Assembly: GCF_043290135.1 (NCBI RefSeq)
Contig: NC_134707.1
Span: 143,035,319-143,099,318 of the forward strand
Direction: 5' to 3'
Source of the DNA: Rhipicephalus microplus
Taxonomy: Eukaryota; Arthropoda; Arachnida; Ixodida; Ixodidae
Length of the DNA stretch: 64,000 bases
Under the pieces are notes generated by a model, which was given only the letters and a program-made list of their open reading frames with translations, searched no databases and was not told the origin of the DNA. Below, one piece after another: positions 28,301 through 42,338 of this stretch; the stretch's first letter is position 1; every line of letters starts with the position of its first letter. A program made the position numbers and the translations under genes.

Positions 28301-29630
28301 CAACTAGAAACTCCGCAACTAGAAACTCCACAGCTAGAAACTCCACAACTAGATAATCCACAACTACAAATTCCACAACTAGAAACTCCACAACTGGAAA
28401 CTCCGCAACTAGAAACTCTACAACTACAAACTTTACAATTAGACACTCCACAACTTGAGACTTCGCAAATAGAAACTCGTCAACTGGAAACTCAATCACT
28501 AGAAACTCCACAGCTAGAAACTCCACAACTAGAAACTCCACAGCTTGAAACCCGACAAATAGATACTCCACAACTACAGACTCCACAACTTGAAACACCA
28601 CAACTAGATACTCCACAACTACAAATTCCGCAACTAGAAACACCACAACTGGAAACTCCGCCACTAGAAACTCCACAATTAGAAACTCGACAACTTGAGA
28701 CTTCGCGACTAGGAACTCAGCAACTAGAAACTCAACAACTAGAAACTGCACCTCTAGAAACTCCACAACTAGGAACTCTACAATTTCAAAATCCACAGCT
28801 AAAAACTGCTCAACTTGAAACTCCACAACTAGATACTCCACAACTATAAACTTCACAACTAGAAACTCCACAACCTGAAACTCCGCAACCAGAAACTCCG
28901 CAACTAAAACTCCACAACTAGAAACTCCACAAGTAGAAACGCCACAACTAGAAACTCCGCAACTAGAAACTCTGCAACTAGATACTCCGCAACTAGAAAC
29001 TCCACAGCTATAAACTCCACAACTTGAAACACTACAACTAGATACTCCACAGCTACAAATTCCACAACGAGAAAATCCGCAACTGGAAACTCCGCAACTA
29101 GAAACTCCGCAACTAGAAACTTTACAGCTAGAAACTCCAACACTTGAGACTTCGCGAATAGAAACTCGTCAACTGGAAACTCAACCACTAGAAACTCCAC
29201 AGCTAGAAACACCACAACTAGACACTCAACAACTAGAAACTCCACACCTATAAATTCCACAACTTGAAACTCCACAACTAAAACTCCACAACTAGAAACT
29301 CCACAACTAGAAACTGTGCAACTCGAAACTCTCCAAATATAAACTCCACAACTAGAAACTCTGCAACTAGAAACTCCGCAACTAGAAACTCTGCAACTAG
29401 CAACTCAACAACTATAGACTGCACAACTAGAGACTCCGCTACTAGAAACTCCACAGCTAGTAACTCCGCAACTAGAAACTCCACAACTTGAAACTCCGCC
29501 ACTAGAATCTCCACAACTAGAAAACTCCGCAACTAGAAACTCTGCCACTAGAAACTCCACAACTAGAAACTCCACAGCTAGAAACTCCATAACTTGAAAC
29601 ACCACAACTAGATACTGCACAACTACAAGT

Positions 29631-32600
29631 TCCACAACTAGAAACCCCACAACTAGAAACTCCACAACTAGGAACTCTGCAAATAGAAAATCTACAACTA
29701 GAAACTCAAAAACTAAAAACTACAACTAGAAACTCTACAACTAGAAACTTCACAACTAGAAACTACACAAATAGACACTCCACAACTAGAAACTCCACAA
29801 CAAGCAACTTCAAAATTGAGACTCCACAACTAGAAACTACACAGATTGAAATTCCACAACTAGAAACTCCGCAACTAGAAAATCCACAACTAGACACTCA
29901 ACAACTAGAAACTCGACACCTATATATTCCACAACTTGAAATTCCACAACTTGAAACTGCACAACTAAAACTGCACAACTAGAAACTCCACAACTAGAAA
30001 CTCTGCATCTAGAAACTCCGCAACTAGAAACTCTGCAACTAGAAACTCCGCGACTAGTAACTCCGCAACTAGAAACTCCACGACTAGAAACTCCACAGCT
30101 AGAAACTCAACAACTAGAAACTCCCCAACTAGAAACTCCACAACTAGAATCTCTGCAACTAGAAACTCCGCAACTAGAAACTCTGCAACTAGAAACTCCG
30201 CAACTAGAAAGTACACAGCTAGAAACCCCACAACTAGAAACTTCACAACTAGCAACTCAACAACTAGAGACTGCACAACTAGAGACTCCGCAACTAGAAA
30301 CTCCACAGCTAGTAACTCCGCAACTAAAAACTCCACAACTTGAAACACCGCCATTAGAATCTCCACAACTAGAAAACTCCGCAGCTGAAACTCTGCCACT
30401 AGAAACTCCGCAACCAGAAACTCCACAGCTAGAAACTCCACAACTTGAAACACCACAACTAGATACTCCACAACTACAAATTCCACAACTAGAAACTCCA
30501 CAACTAGAAACTCCACATATAGAAACTCCGCAACTAGAAACTCCACAGCTAGAAACTCCACAACTTGAGACTTCGCAACAAGAAACTTGGCAAATAGATA
30601 CTCTGCAACTAGAAACTCCGCAACTACAAACTCCGCAACTAGAAACTCCACAGCTAGAAACTCCAACACTTGAGACTTCGCAAATAGAAACTCGTCAACT
30701 AGAAACTCAACAACTAGAAACTCCACAGCTAGAAACTCCACAACTAGAAACTCCACAACTTGAGAGTTCGCATTTAGATACTCCACAACTAGAAACTCCA
30801 CAACTAGAGATTCCACAACTAGAAACTCTACCACTAGAAACTCCACAACTACAAACCTCACAACTAGAAACTCCACAACTAGAAACTCCGCAACTGGAAA
30901 CTCCACAGCCAGAAACTCTACAACTAGAAAAACACCATCTAGAAACTCCGCAACAACAAACTCTTCAACTACAAACTCCACAACTAGAATTTCCACAGCT
31001 AAAGACTCAACAACTAGAGACTCTTCAACTAAAAGCTCCACAACTAGACACTCCGCAACTAGAAACTCCGCAACTAGAAACTCCCCAACAAGAAACTCCA
31101 CAACTAGAAACTCCACAACTAGAAACTCCACAACTAGAGATTTCATAAGTAGAAACTCCACAGCTAGAATTTCCACAACTAGAAACACCACAACTAGAAA
31201 CTCCACAACTAGGAACTCTGCAAATAGAAAATCTACAACTAGAAACTCGAAAACTAAAAACTCCAACTAGAAAGTCCACAACTTGAAACTCTGCAAATCG
31301 AAACTCTGCAACTAGAAAATCCACAACTATAAACTCAAGTAGAAACTCCCCAACTGGAAACTCCGCAACTAGAAACTCCGCAACTAGAAAATCCACAACT
31401 AGAAACTTCACAACTAGAAACTCCCCAACAAGAAACTCCACAACTAGAAACTCCACAACTAGAGACTGCACAACTAGAGACTTTGCATTTAGAAACTCCT
31501 CAGATAGAAACTACACAACTAGAAACTCCTCGACTAGAGATTCCATAAGTAGAAACTCCACAGCTAGAATTTCCACAACTACAAACCCAACAACGAGGAA
31601 CTCTGCAAATAGAAAATCTACAACTAGAAGCTCGAAAACTAAAAACTCCAACTAGAAACTCCACAACTAGAAACTTCACAACTAGAAACTCCACAAATAG
31701 ACACTCCACAACTAGAAACTCGACAACTAGAGACTCCACAACTAGGAACTCCAAAATTGAGACTCCACAACTAGAAACTACACAGATTGAATTTCCACAA
31801 CTGGAAACTCCACAACTGGAAACTTCGCAACTAGAAACTCTGCAACTAGAAACTTTACAGCTAGAAACTCCACAACTTGAGACTTCGCAAATAGAAACTC
31901 GTCGACTGGAAACTCAACCACTAGAAACTCCACAGCTAGAAACTCCACAACTAGAGACTCCACAACTGGAAACTCCACCACTAGAATCTCTGCAACTAGA
32001 AACTCCGAAACTAGAAACTCTGCAACTACAAACCCCGCAACTAGACACTCCACAGATAGAAACCCCCCAACTATAAACTTCACAACTAGCAACTCAACAA
32101 CTATAGACTGCACAACTAGAGACTCCGCACCTGGAAACTCCACAGCTAGTAACTCCGCAACTAGAAACTTCACAACTTGAAACTCCGCCACTAGAATCTC
32201 CAGAACTAGAAAACTCCGCAACTAGAAACTCCACAGCTTGAAACTCCACAACTTGAAACACCACAATTAGATACTCCACAACTACAAATTCCACAACTAG
32301 AAACTCCACAACTAGAAACTCCACAACTAGAAACTCCGCAACTAGAAACTCCACAGCTAGAAACTCCACAACTTGAGACTGCGCAACAAGAAACTCGGCA
32401 TCTAGAATCTCCACAACTAGAAACTCTGCAACTAGAAACTCCGCAACTACAAACTCCACATTTAGAAACTCCACATCTTGAGACTTCGGAAATAGAAACT
32501 CGTCAACTAGAAACTCAACAACTAGAAACTTCCATCTAGACACTCCGCAACTAGGAACTCTACAACTTCAAAATCCACAGCTAGAAACTCCACAATTTGA

Positions 32601-35600
32601 GACTTCGCGACTAGAAACTCAGCAACTAGAAACTCAACAACTAGAAACTCCACCACTAGAAACTCCACAAATAGGAACTCTACAACTTCAAAACCCACAA
32701 CTAAAAACTCCTCAACTTGAAACTCCACAACAAGATACTCCACAACTACAAACTCCACCACTAGAAACTCCACAACCTGAATTTCCGCAACACGAAACTC
32801 CGCAACTCAAAACTCCACAACTAGAAACTCCACAAGTAGAAACTCCACAACTAGAAACTCCGCAACTAGAAACTCTGCATCTAGAAACTCCGCAACTAGA
32901 AACTCTGCAACTAGAAACTCCGCGACTAGAAACTCCGCAACTAGAAACTCCGCGACTAGAAACTCCACAGCTAGAAACTCAACAACTAGAAACTCCCCAA
33001 CTAGAAACTTCACAACTAGAATCTCTGCAACTAGAAACTCCGCAACTAGAATCTCTGCAACTAGAAACTCTGCAACTAGAAACTACACAGCTAGAAACCC
33101 CACAACTAGAAACTCCACAACTAGAAACTCCACAACTAGAAACTCTTCAACTAGAAACTCCGCAACTAAAAACTCTGCAACTAGAAACTCCGCAACTAGA
33201 AACTCCACAGCTAGAAACCCCACAACTATAAACTTCACAACTAGAAACTCCCCAACTAGAAACTCCCCAACTAAAAGCTCCACAACTAGACACTCCACAA
33301 CTAGAAATTCTGCAACTAGAAACCCGACAGCTAGAAACTCAACAACTACAAACTCCACACCTATAAATTTCTCAACTGGAAACGCCACAACTAAAACTCC
33401 GCAACTAGAAACTCCACAACTAGAAACTCCACAACTAGAAACTCTGCAGCTAAAAACTCCGCAACTAGAAACTCTGCAAATAGAAACTCCGCAACTAGAA
33501 ACTCCACAGCTAGAAACCCCTCAACTATAAACTTCACAACTAGAAACTCAACAACTAGAGACTGCACATTTTGAGACTCCGCAACTAGAAACTCCGCAAC
33601 TAGAAACTCCGCAACTAGAAACTCTGCAACTAGAACATCCACAACTATAAACCCAAGTAGAAACTCCCCAACTGGAAACTCCGCAACTAGAAACTCCCCA
33701 ACAAGAAACTCCACAACTAGAAACTCCACAACTAGAAACTCCACAACTAGAGATTTCATAAGTAGAATTTCCACAGCTAGAATTTCCACAACTAGAAACC
33801 CCACAACTAGAAACTCCACAACTAGGAACTCAGCAAATAGAAAATCTACAACTAGAAACTCAAAAACTAAAAACTCCAACTAGAAACTCTACAACTAGAA
33901 ACTTCACAACTAGAAACTCCACAAATAGACATTCCACAACTAGAAACTCCGCAACTGGAAACTCCAGAGCCAGAAACTCCACAACTAGAAACACCACATC
34001 TAGAAACTCCGCAACAACAAACTCTGCAACTAGAAACTCCACAACTAGAATTTCCACAGGTAGAGACTCAACAACTAGAGACTCCTCAACTAAAAGCTCC
34101 ACAACTAGACACTCCACAACTAGGAACTCCGCAACTAGAAACTCCACAGCTAGAAACTCCACAACTAGATAATCCACAACTACAAATTCCACAACTGGAA
34201 ACTCCGCAACTAGAAACTCTACAACTACAAACTTTACAATTAGACACTCCACAGCTTGAGACTTCGCAAATAGAAACTCGTCAACTGGAAACTCAATCAC
34301 TAGAAACTCCACAGCTAGAAACTCCACAACTAGAAACTCCACAGCTTGAAACCCGACAAATAGATACTCCACAACTACAGACTCCACAACTTGAAACACC
34401 ACAACTAGATACTCCAGAACTACAAATTCCGCAACTAGAAACACCACAACTGGAAACTCCGCAACTAGAAACTCCACAGTTAGAAACTCGACAACTTGAG
34501 ACTTCGCGACTAGGAACTCAGCAACTAGAAACTCAACAACTAGAAACTCCACCTCTAGAAACTCCACAACTAGGAACTCTACAATTTCAAAATCCACAAC
34601 TAAAAACTGCTCAACTTGAAACTCCACAACTAGAAACTCCACAACCTGAAACTCCGCAACCAGAAACTCCGCAACTAAAACTCCACAACTAGAAACTCCA
34701 CAAGTAGAAACGCCACAACTAAAAACTCCGCAACTAGAAACTCTGCAACTAGATACTCCGCAACTAGAAACTTCACAGCTATAAACTCCACAACTTGAAA
34801 CACTACAACTAGATACTCCACAGCTACAAATTCCACAACGAGAAACTCCGCAACTGGAAACTCCGCAACTAGAAACTCCGCAACTAGAAACTTTACAGCT
34901 AGAAACTCCAACACTTGAGACTTCGCGAATAGAAACTCGTCAACTGGAAACTCAACCACTAGAAACTCCACAGCTAGAAACTCCACAACTAGACACTCAA
35001 CAACTAGAAACTCCACACCTATAAATTCCTCAACTTGAAACTCCACAACTAAAACTCCACAACTAGAAACTCCACAACTAGAAACTCTGCAACTCGAAAC
35101 TCTCCAAATATAAACTCCACAACTAGAAACTCTGCAACTAGAAACTCCGCAACTAGAAACTCTGCAACTAGAAACTCTGCAACTAGCAACTCAACAACTA
35201 TAGACTGCACAACTAGAGACTCCGCTACTAGAAACTCCACAGCTAGTAACTCCACAACTAGAAAACTCCGCAACTAGAAACTCTGCCACTAGAAACTCCA
35301 CAACTAGAAACTCCACAGCTAGAAACTCCATAACTTGAAACACCACAACTAGATACTGCACAACTACAAGTTCCACAACTAGAAACCCCACAACTAGAAA
35401 CTCCACAACTAGGAACTCTGCAAATAGAAAATCTACAACTAGAAACTCAAAAACTAAAAACTCCAACTAGAAACTCTACAACTAGAAACTTCACAACTAG
35501 AAACTCCACAAATAGACACTCCACAACTAGAAACTCCACAACTAGCAACTTCAAAATTGAGACTCTACAACTAGAAACTACACAGATTGAAATTCCACAA

Positions 35601-35997
35601 CTGAAACTCCACAACTGAAAACTCCGCAACTAGAAACTCTGCAACTAGAAACTTTAGAGCTAGAAACTCCACAACTTGAGACTTCGCAAATAGAAACTCG
35701 TCAACTGGAAACTCAACCACTAGAAACTCCACAGCTAGAAACTCCACAGCTAGAAACTCCACAACTTGAAACCCAACATATAGATACTCCACAACTACAG
35801 ACTCCACAACTTGAAACACCACAACTAGATACTCCACAACTACCAATTCCGCCACTAGAAACTCCACAACTAGAAACTCCGCAACTAGAAACTCCACAGC
35901 TACAAACCCCACAACTATATACTTCACAACTAGCAACTCAACAACTACAGACTGCACAACTAGAGACTCCGCCACTACAAACTCCACAGCTAGTAAC
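29631..35997 (+). repeat. Unit 1 of a nested 6,367-bp tandem duplication
   Basis: This overlaps the right part of the 11.56-kb unit 2 and is directly followed by its own copy at 35,998. The match runs at offset 6,367 to 32,879, at 6,337 after a 30-bp loss in copy 2, and at 6,338 after a single extra A near 39,771. A few point differences are visible, for example near 30,060, 30,510 and 34,410. It must postdate the 11.56-kb event, because only the second 11.56-kb unit has the extra copy. Confidence 0.9.
32490..33598 (+). repeat. Shared ~1.1-kb block (partner 47,314-48,422)
   Basis: Variant order matches 47,314-48,422 at a constant offset of 14,824, including the TTCCATCTAGACAC monomer pair, the AATTTCCGCAACACG variant, the CACCTATAAATTTCTC variant and the CACATTTTGAGACTCC variant. 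Outside these limits the two places differ. The block covers the replaced interior of the 11.56-kb unit 2, so 47 kb, or a relative of it, represents the source family. Confidence 0.82.
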
Positions 35998-38900
35998 TCC
36001 ACAACTAGAAACCCCACAACTAGAAACTCCACAACTAGGAACTCTGCAAATAGAAAATCTACAACTAGAAACTCAAAAACTAAAAACTACAACTAGAAAC
36101 TCTACAACTAGAAACTTCACAACTAGAAACTACACAAATAGACACTCCACAACTAGAAACTCCACAACAAGCAACTTCAAAATTGAGACTCCACAACTAG
36201 AAACTACACAGATTGAAATTCCACAACTAGAAACTCCGCAACTAGAAAATCCACAACTAGACACTCAACAACTAGAAACTCGACACCTATATATTCCACA
36301 ACTTGAAATTCCACAACTTGAAACTGCACAACTAAAACTGCACAACTAGAAACTCCACAACTAGAAACTCTGCATCTAGAAACTCCGCAACTAGAAACTC
36401 TGCAACTAGAAACTCCGCGACTAGTAACTCCGCAACTAGAAACTCCACGACTAGAAACTCCACAGCTAGAAACTCAACAACTAGAAACTCCCCAACTAGA
36501 AACTCCACAACTAGAATCTCTGCAACTAGAAACTCCGCAACTAGAAACTCTGCAACTAGAAACTCCGCAACTAGAAAGTACACAGCTAGAAACCCCACAA
36601 CTAGAAACTTCACAACTAGCAACTCAACAACTAGAGACTGCACAACTAGAGACTCCGCAACTAGAAACTCCACAGCTAGTAACTCCGCAACTAAAAACTC
36701 CACAACTTGAAACGCCGCCATTAGAATCTCCACAACTAGAAAACTCCGCAGCTGAAACTCTGCCACTAGAAACTCCGCAACCAGAAACTCCACAGCTAGA
36801 AACTCCACAACTTGAAACACCACAACTAGATACTCCACAACTACAAATTCCACAACTAGAAACTCCACAACTAGAAACTCCACAACTAGAAACTCCGCAA
36901 CTAGAAACTCCACAGCTAGAAACTCCACAACTTGAGACTTCGCAACAAGAAACTTGGCAAATAGATACTCTGCAACTAGAAACTCCGCAACTACAAACTC
37001 CGCAACTAGAAACTCCACAGCTAGAAACTCCAACACTTGAGACTTCGCAAATAGAAACTCGTCAACTAGAAACTCAACAACTAGAAACTCCACAGCTAGA
37101 AACTCCACAACTAGAAACTCCACAACTTGAGAGTTCGCATTTAGATACTCCACAACTAGAAACTCCACAACTAGAGATTCCACAACTAGAAACTCTACCA
37201 CTAGAAACTCCACAACTACAAATCTCACAACTAGAAACTCCACAACTAGAAACTCCGCAACTGGAAACTCCACAGCCAGAAACTCTACAACTAGAAAAAC
37301 ACCATCTAGAAACTCCGCAACAACAAACTCTTCAACTACAAACTCCACAACTAGAATTTCCACAGCTAAAGACTCAACAACTAGAGACTCTTCAACTAAA
37401 AGCTCCACAACTAGACACTCCGCAACTAGAAACTCCGCAACTAGAAACTCCCCAACAAGAAACTCCACAACTAGAAACTCCACAACTAGAAACTCCACAA
37501 CTAGAGATTTCATAAGTAGAAACTCCACAGCTAGAATTTCCACAACTAGAAACCCCACAACTAGAAACTCCACAACTAGGAACTCTGCAAATAGAAAATC
37601 TACAACTAGAAACTCGAAAACTAAAAACTCCAACTAGAAAGTCCACAACTTGAAACTCTGCAAATCGAAACTCTGCAACTAGAAAATCCACAACTATAAA
37701 CTCAAGTAGAAACTCCCCAACTGGAAACTCCGCAACTAGAAACTCCGCAACTAGAAAATCCACAACTAGAAACTTCACAACTAGAAACTCCCCAACAAGA
37801 AACTCCACAACTAGAAACTCCACAACTAGAGACTGCACAACTAGAGACTTTGCATTTAGAAACTCCTCAGATAGAAACTACACAACTAGAAACTCCTCGA
37901 CTAGAGATTCCATAAGTAGAAACTCCACAGCTAGAATTTCCACAACTACAAAACCAACAACGAGGAACTCTGCAAATAGAAAATCTACAACTAGAAGCTC
38001 GAAAACTAAAAACTCCAACTAGAAACTCCACAACTAGAAACTTCACAACTAGAAACTCCACAAATAGACACTCCACAACTAGAAACTCGACAACTAGAGA
38101 CTCCACAACTAGGAACTCCAAAATTGAGACTCCACAACTAGAAACTACACAGATTGAATTTCCACAACTGGAAACTCCACAACTGGAAACTTCGCAACTA
38201 GAAACTCTGCAACTAGAAACTTTACAGCTAGAAACTCCACAACTTGAGACTTCGCAAATAGAAACTCGTCGACTGGAAACTCAACCACTAGAAACTCCAC
38301 AGCTAGAAACTCCACAACTAGAGACTCCACAACTGGAAACTCCACCACTAGAATCTCTGCAACTAGAAACTCCGAAACTAGAAACTCTGCAACTACAAAC
38401 CCCGCAACTAGACACTCCACAGATAGAAACCCCCCAACTATAAACTTCACAACTAGCAACTCAACAACTATAGACTGCACAACTAGAGACTCCGCACCTG
38501 GAAACTCCACAGCTAGTAACTCCGCAACTAGAAACTTCACAACTTGAAACTCCGCCACTAGAATCTCCAGAACTAGAAAACTCCGCAACTAGAAACTCCA
38601 CAGCTTGAAACTCCACAACTTGAAACACCACAATTAGATACTCCACAACTACAAATTCCACAACTAGAAACTCCACAACTAGAAACTCCACAACTAGAAA
38701 CTCCGCAACTAGAAACTCCACAGCTAGAAACTCCACAACTTGAGACTGCGCAACAAGAAACTCGGCATCTAGAATCTCCACAACTAGAAACTCTGCAACT
38801 AGAAACTCCGCAACTACAAACTCCACATTTAGAAACTCCACATCTTGAGACTTCGGAAATAGAAACTCGTCAACTAGAAACTCAACAACTAGAAACTTCC

Positions 38901-41900
38901 ATCTAGACACTCCGCAACTAGGAACTCTACAACTTCAAAATCCACAGCTAGAAACTCCACAATTTGAGACTTCGCGACTAGAAACTCAGCAACTAGAAAC
39001 TCAACAACTAGAAACTCCACCACTAGAAACTCCACAAATAGGAACTCTACAACTTCAAAACCCACAACTAAAAACTCCTCAACTTGAAACTCCACAACAA
39101 GATACTCCACAACTACAAACTCCACCACTAGAAACTCCACAACCTGAATTTCCGCAACACGAAACTCCGCAACTCAAAACTCCACAACTAGAAACTCCAC
39201 AAGTAGAAACTCCACAACTAGAAACTCCGCAACTAGAAACTCTGCAACTAGAAACTCCGCGACTAGAAACTCCGCAACTAGAAACTCCGCGACTAGAAAC
39301 TCCACAGCTAGAAACTCAACAACTAGAAACTCCCCAACTAGAAACTTCACAACTAGAATCTCTGCAACTAGAAACTCCGCAACTAGAATCTCTGCAACTA
39401 GAAACTCTGCAACTAGAAACTACACAGCTAGAAACCCCACAACTAGAAACTCCACAACTAGAAACTCCACAACTAGAAACTCTTCAACTAGAAACTCCGC
39501 AACTAAAAACTCTGCAACTAGAAACTCCGCAACTAGAAACTCCACAGCTAGAAACCCCACAACTATAAACTTCACAACTAGAAACTCCCCAACTAGAAAC
39601 TCCCCAACTAAAAGCTCCACAACTAGACACTCCACAACTAGAAATTCTGCAACTAGAAACCCGACAGCTAGAAACTCAACAACTACAAACTCCACACCTA
39701 TAAATTTCTCAACTGGAAACGCCACAACTAAAACTCCGCAACTAGAAACTCCACAACTAGAAACTCCACAAACTAGAAACTCTGCAGCTAAAAACTCCGC
39801 AACTAGAAACTCTGCAAATAGAAACTCCGCAACTAGAAACTCCACAGCTAGAAACCCCTCAACTATAAACTTCACAACTAGAAACTCAACAACTAGAGAC
39901 TGCACATTTTGAGACTCCGCAACTAGAAACTCCGCAACTAGAAACTCCGCAACTAGAAACTCTGCAACTAGAACATCCACAACTATAAACCCAAGTAGAA
40001 ACTCCCCAACTGGAAACTCCGCAACTAGAAACTCCCCAACAAGAAACTCCACAACTAGAAACTCCACAACTAGAAACTCCACAACTAGAGATTTCATAAG
40101 TAGAATTTCCACAGCTAGAATTTCCACAACTAGAAACCCCACAACTAGAAACTCCACAACTAGGAACTCAGCAAATAGAAAATCTACAACTAGAAACTCA
40201 AAAACTAAAAACTCCAACTAGAAACTCTACAACTAGAAACTTCACAACTAGAAACTCCACAAATAGACATTCCACAACTAGAAACTCCGCAACTGGAAAC
40301 TCCAGAGCCAGAAACTCCACAACTAGAAACACCACATCTAGAAACTCCGCAACAACAAACTCTGCAACTAGAAACTCCACAACTAGAATTTCCACAGGTA
40401 GAGACTCAACAACTAGAGACTCCTCAACTAAAAGCTCCACAACTAGACACTCCACAACTAGGAACTCCGCAACTAGAAACTCCACAGCTAGAAACTCCAC
40501 AACTAGATAATCCACAACTACAAATTCCACAACTGGAAACTCCGCAACTAGAAACTCTACAACTACAAACTTTACAATTAGACACTCCACAGCTTGAGAC
40601 TTCGCAAATAGAAACTCGTCAACTGGAAACTCAATCACTAGAAACTCCACAGCTAGAAACTCCACAACTAGAAACTCCACAGCTTGAAACCCGACAAATA
40701 GATACTCCACAACTACAGACTCCACAACTTGAAACACCACAACTAGATACTCCACAACTACAAATTCCGCAACTAGAAACACCACAACTGGAAACTCCGC
40801 AACTAGAAACTCCACAGTTAGAAACTCGACAACTTGAGACTTCGCGACTAGGAACTCAGCAACTAGAAACTCAACAACTAGAAACTCCACCTCTAGAAAC
40901 TCCACAACTAGGAACTCTACAATTTCAAAATCCACAACTAAAAACTGCTCAACTTGAAACTCCACAACTAGAAACTCCACAACCTGAAACTCCGCAACCA
41001 GAAACTCCGCAACTAAAACTCCACAACTAGAAACTCCACAAGTAGAAACGCCACAACTAAAAACTCCGCAACTAGAAACTCTGCAACTAGATACTCCGCA
41101 ACTAGAAACTTCACAGCTATAAACTCCACAACTTGAAACACTACAACTAGATACTCCACAGCTACAAATTCCACAACGAGAAACTCCGCAACTGGAAACT
41201 CCGCAACTAGAAACTCCGCAACTAGAAACTTTACAGCTAGAAACTCCAACACTTGAGACTTCGCGAATAGAAACTCGTCAACTGGAAACTCAACCACTAG
41301 AAACTCCACAGCTAGAAACTCCACAACTAGACACTCAACAACTAGAAACTCCACACCTATAAATTCCTCAACTTGAAACTCCACAACTAAAACTCCACAA
41401 CTAGAAACTCCACAACTAGAAACTCTGCAACTCGAAACTCTCCAAATATAAACTCCACAACTAGAAACTCTGCAACTAGAAACTCCGCAACTAGAAACTC
41501 TGCAACTAGAAACTCTGCAACTAGCAACTCAACAACTATAGACTGCACAACTAGAGACTCCGCTACTAGAAACTCCACAGCTAGTAACTCCACAACTAGA
41601 AAACTCCGCAACTAGAAACTCTGCCACTAGAAACTCCACAACTAGAAACTCCACAGCTAGAAACTCCATAACTTGAAACACCACAACTAGATACTGCACA
41701 ACTACAAGTTCCACAACTAGAAACCCCACAACTAGAAACTCCACAACTAGGAACTCTGCAAATAGAAAATCTACAACTAGAAACTCAAAAACTAAAAACT
41801 CCAACTAGAAACTCTACAACTAGAAACTTCACAACTAGAAACTCCACAAATAGACACTCCACAACTAGAAACTCCACAACTAGCAACTTCAAAATTGAGA

Positions 41901-42338
41901 CTCTACAACTAGAAACTACACAGATTGAAATTCCACAACTGAAACTCCACAACTGAAAACTCCGCAACTAGAAACTCTGCAACTAGAAACTTTAGAGCTA
42001 GAAACTCCACAACTTGAGACTTCGCAAATAGAAACTCGTCAACTGGAAACTCAACCACTAGAAACTCCACAGCTAGAAACTCCACAGCTAGAAACTCCAC
42101 AACTTGAAACCCAACATATAGATACTCCACAACTACAGACTCCACAACTTGAAACACCACAACTAGATACTCCACAACTACCAATTCCGCCACTAGAAAC
42201 TCCACAACTAGAAACTCCGCAACTAGAAACTCCACAGCTACAAACCCCACAACTATATACTTCACAACTAGCAACTCAACAACTACAGACTGCACAACTA
42301 GAGACTCCGCCACTACAAACTCCACAGCTAGTAACTCC
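35998..42338 (+). repeat. Unit 2 of the nested 6,367-bp tandem duplication
   Basis: The junction at 35,998 is visible: GCTAGTAACTCC, which elsewhere continues with GCAACTAG and CTTGAA monomers, here continues with ACAACTAGAAACCCC, the start of the unit. At 42,338 the copy ends and the sequence resumes the order that follows 25,228 in the older unit. That is what a simple insertion of one tandem copy predicts. The copy is 30 bp (two monomers) shorter than unit 1 near 39,247 and has one extra A near 39,771 that shifts the reading phase. Confidence 0.9.

Larger units (their letters stand above)
25252..36000 (+). repeat. Unit 2 of the 11,562-bp tandem duplication, interior replaced
   Basis: The first 7,278 bp repeat 13,690-20,967. 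At about 32,529 the sequence leaves the unit 1 order: unit 1 continues with CACCACCACTAG monomers, while unit 2 continues with TTCCATCTAGACAC. About 610 bp later, at 33,140, it rejoins unit 1 at 22,338. In this place 1,370 bp of unit 1 correspond to 610 bp of different satellite order. The substituted part resembles 47,314-48,422. Deletion plus exchange, or gene conversion from another array copy, would explain it. Confidence 0.87.
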
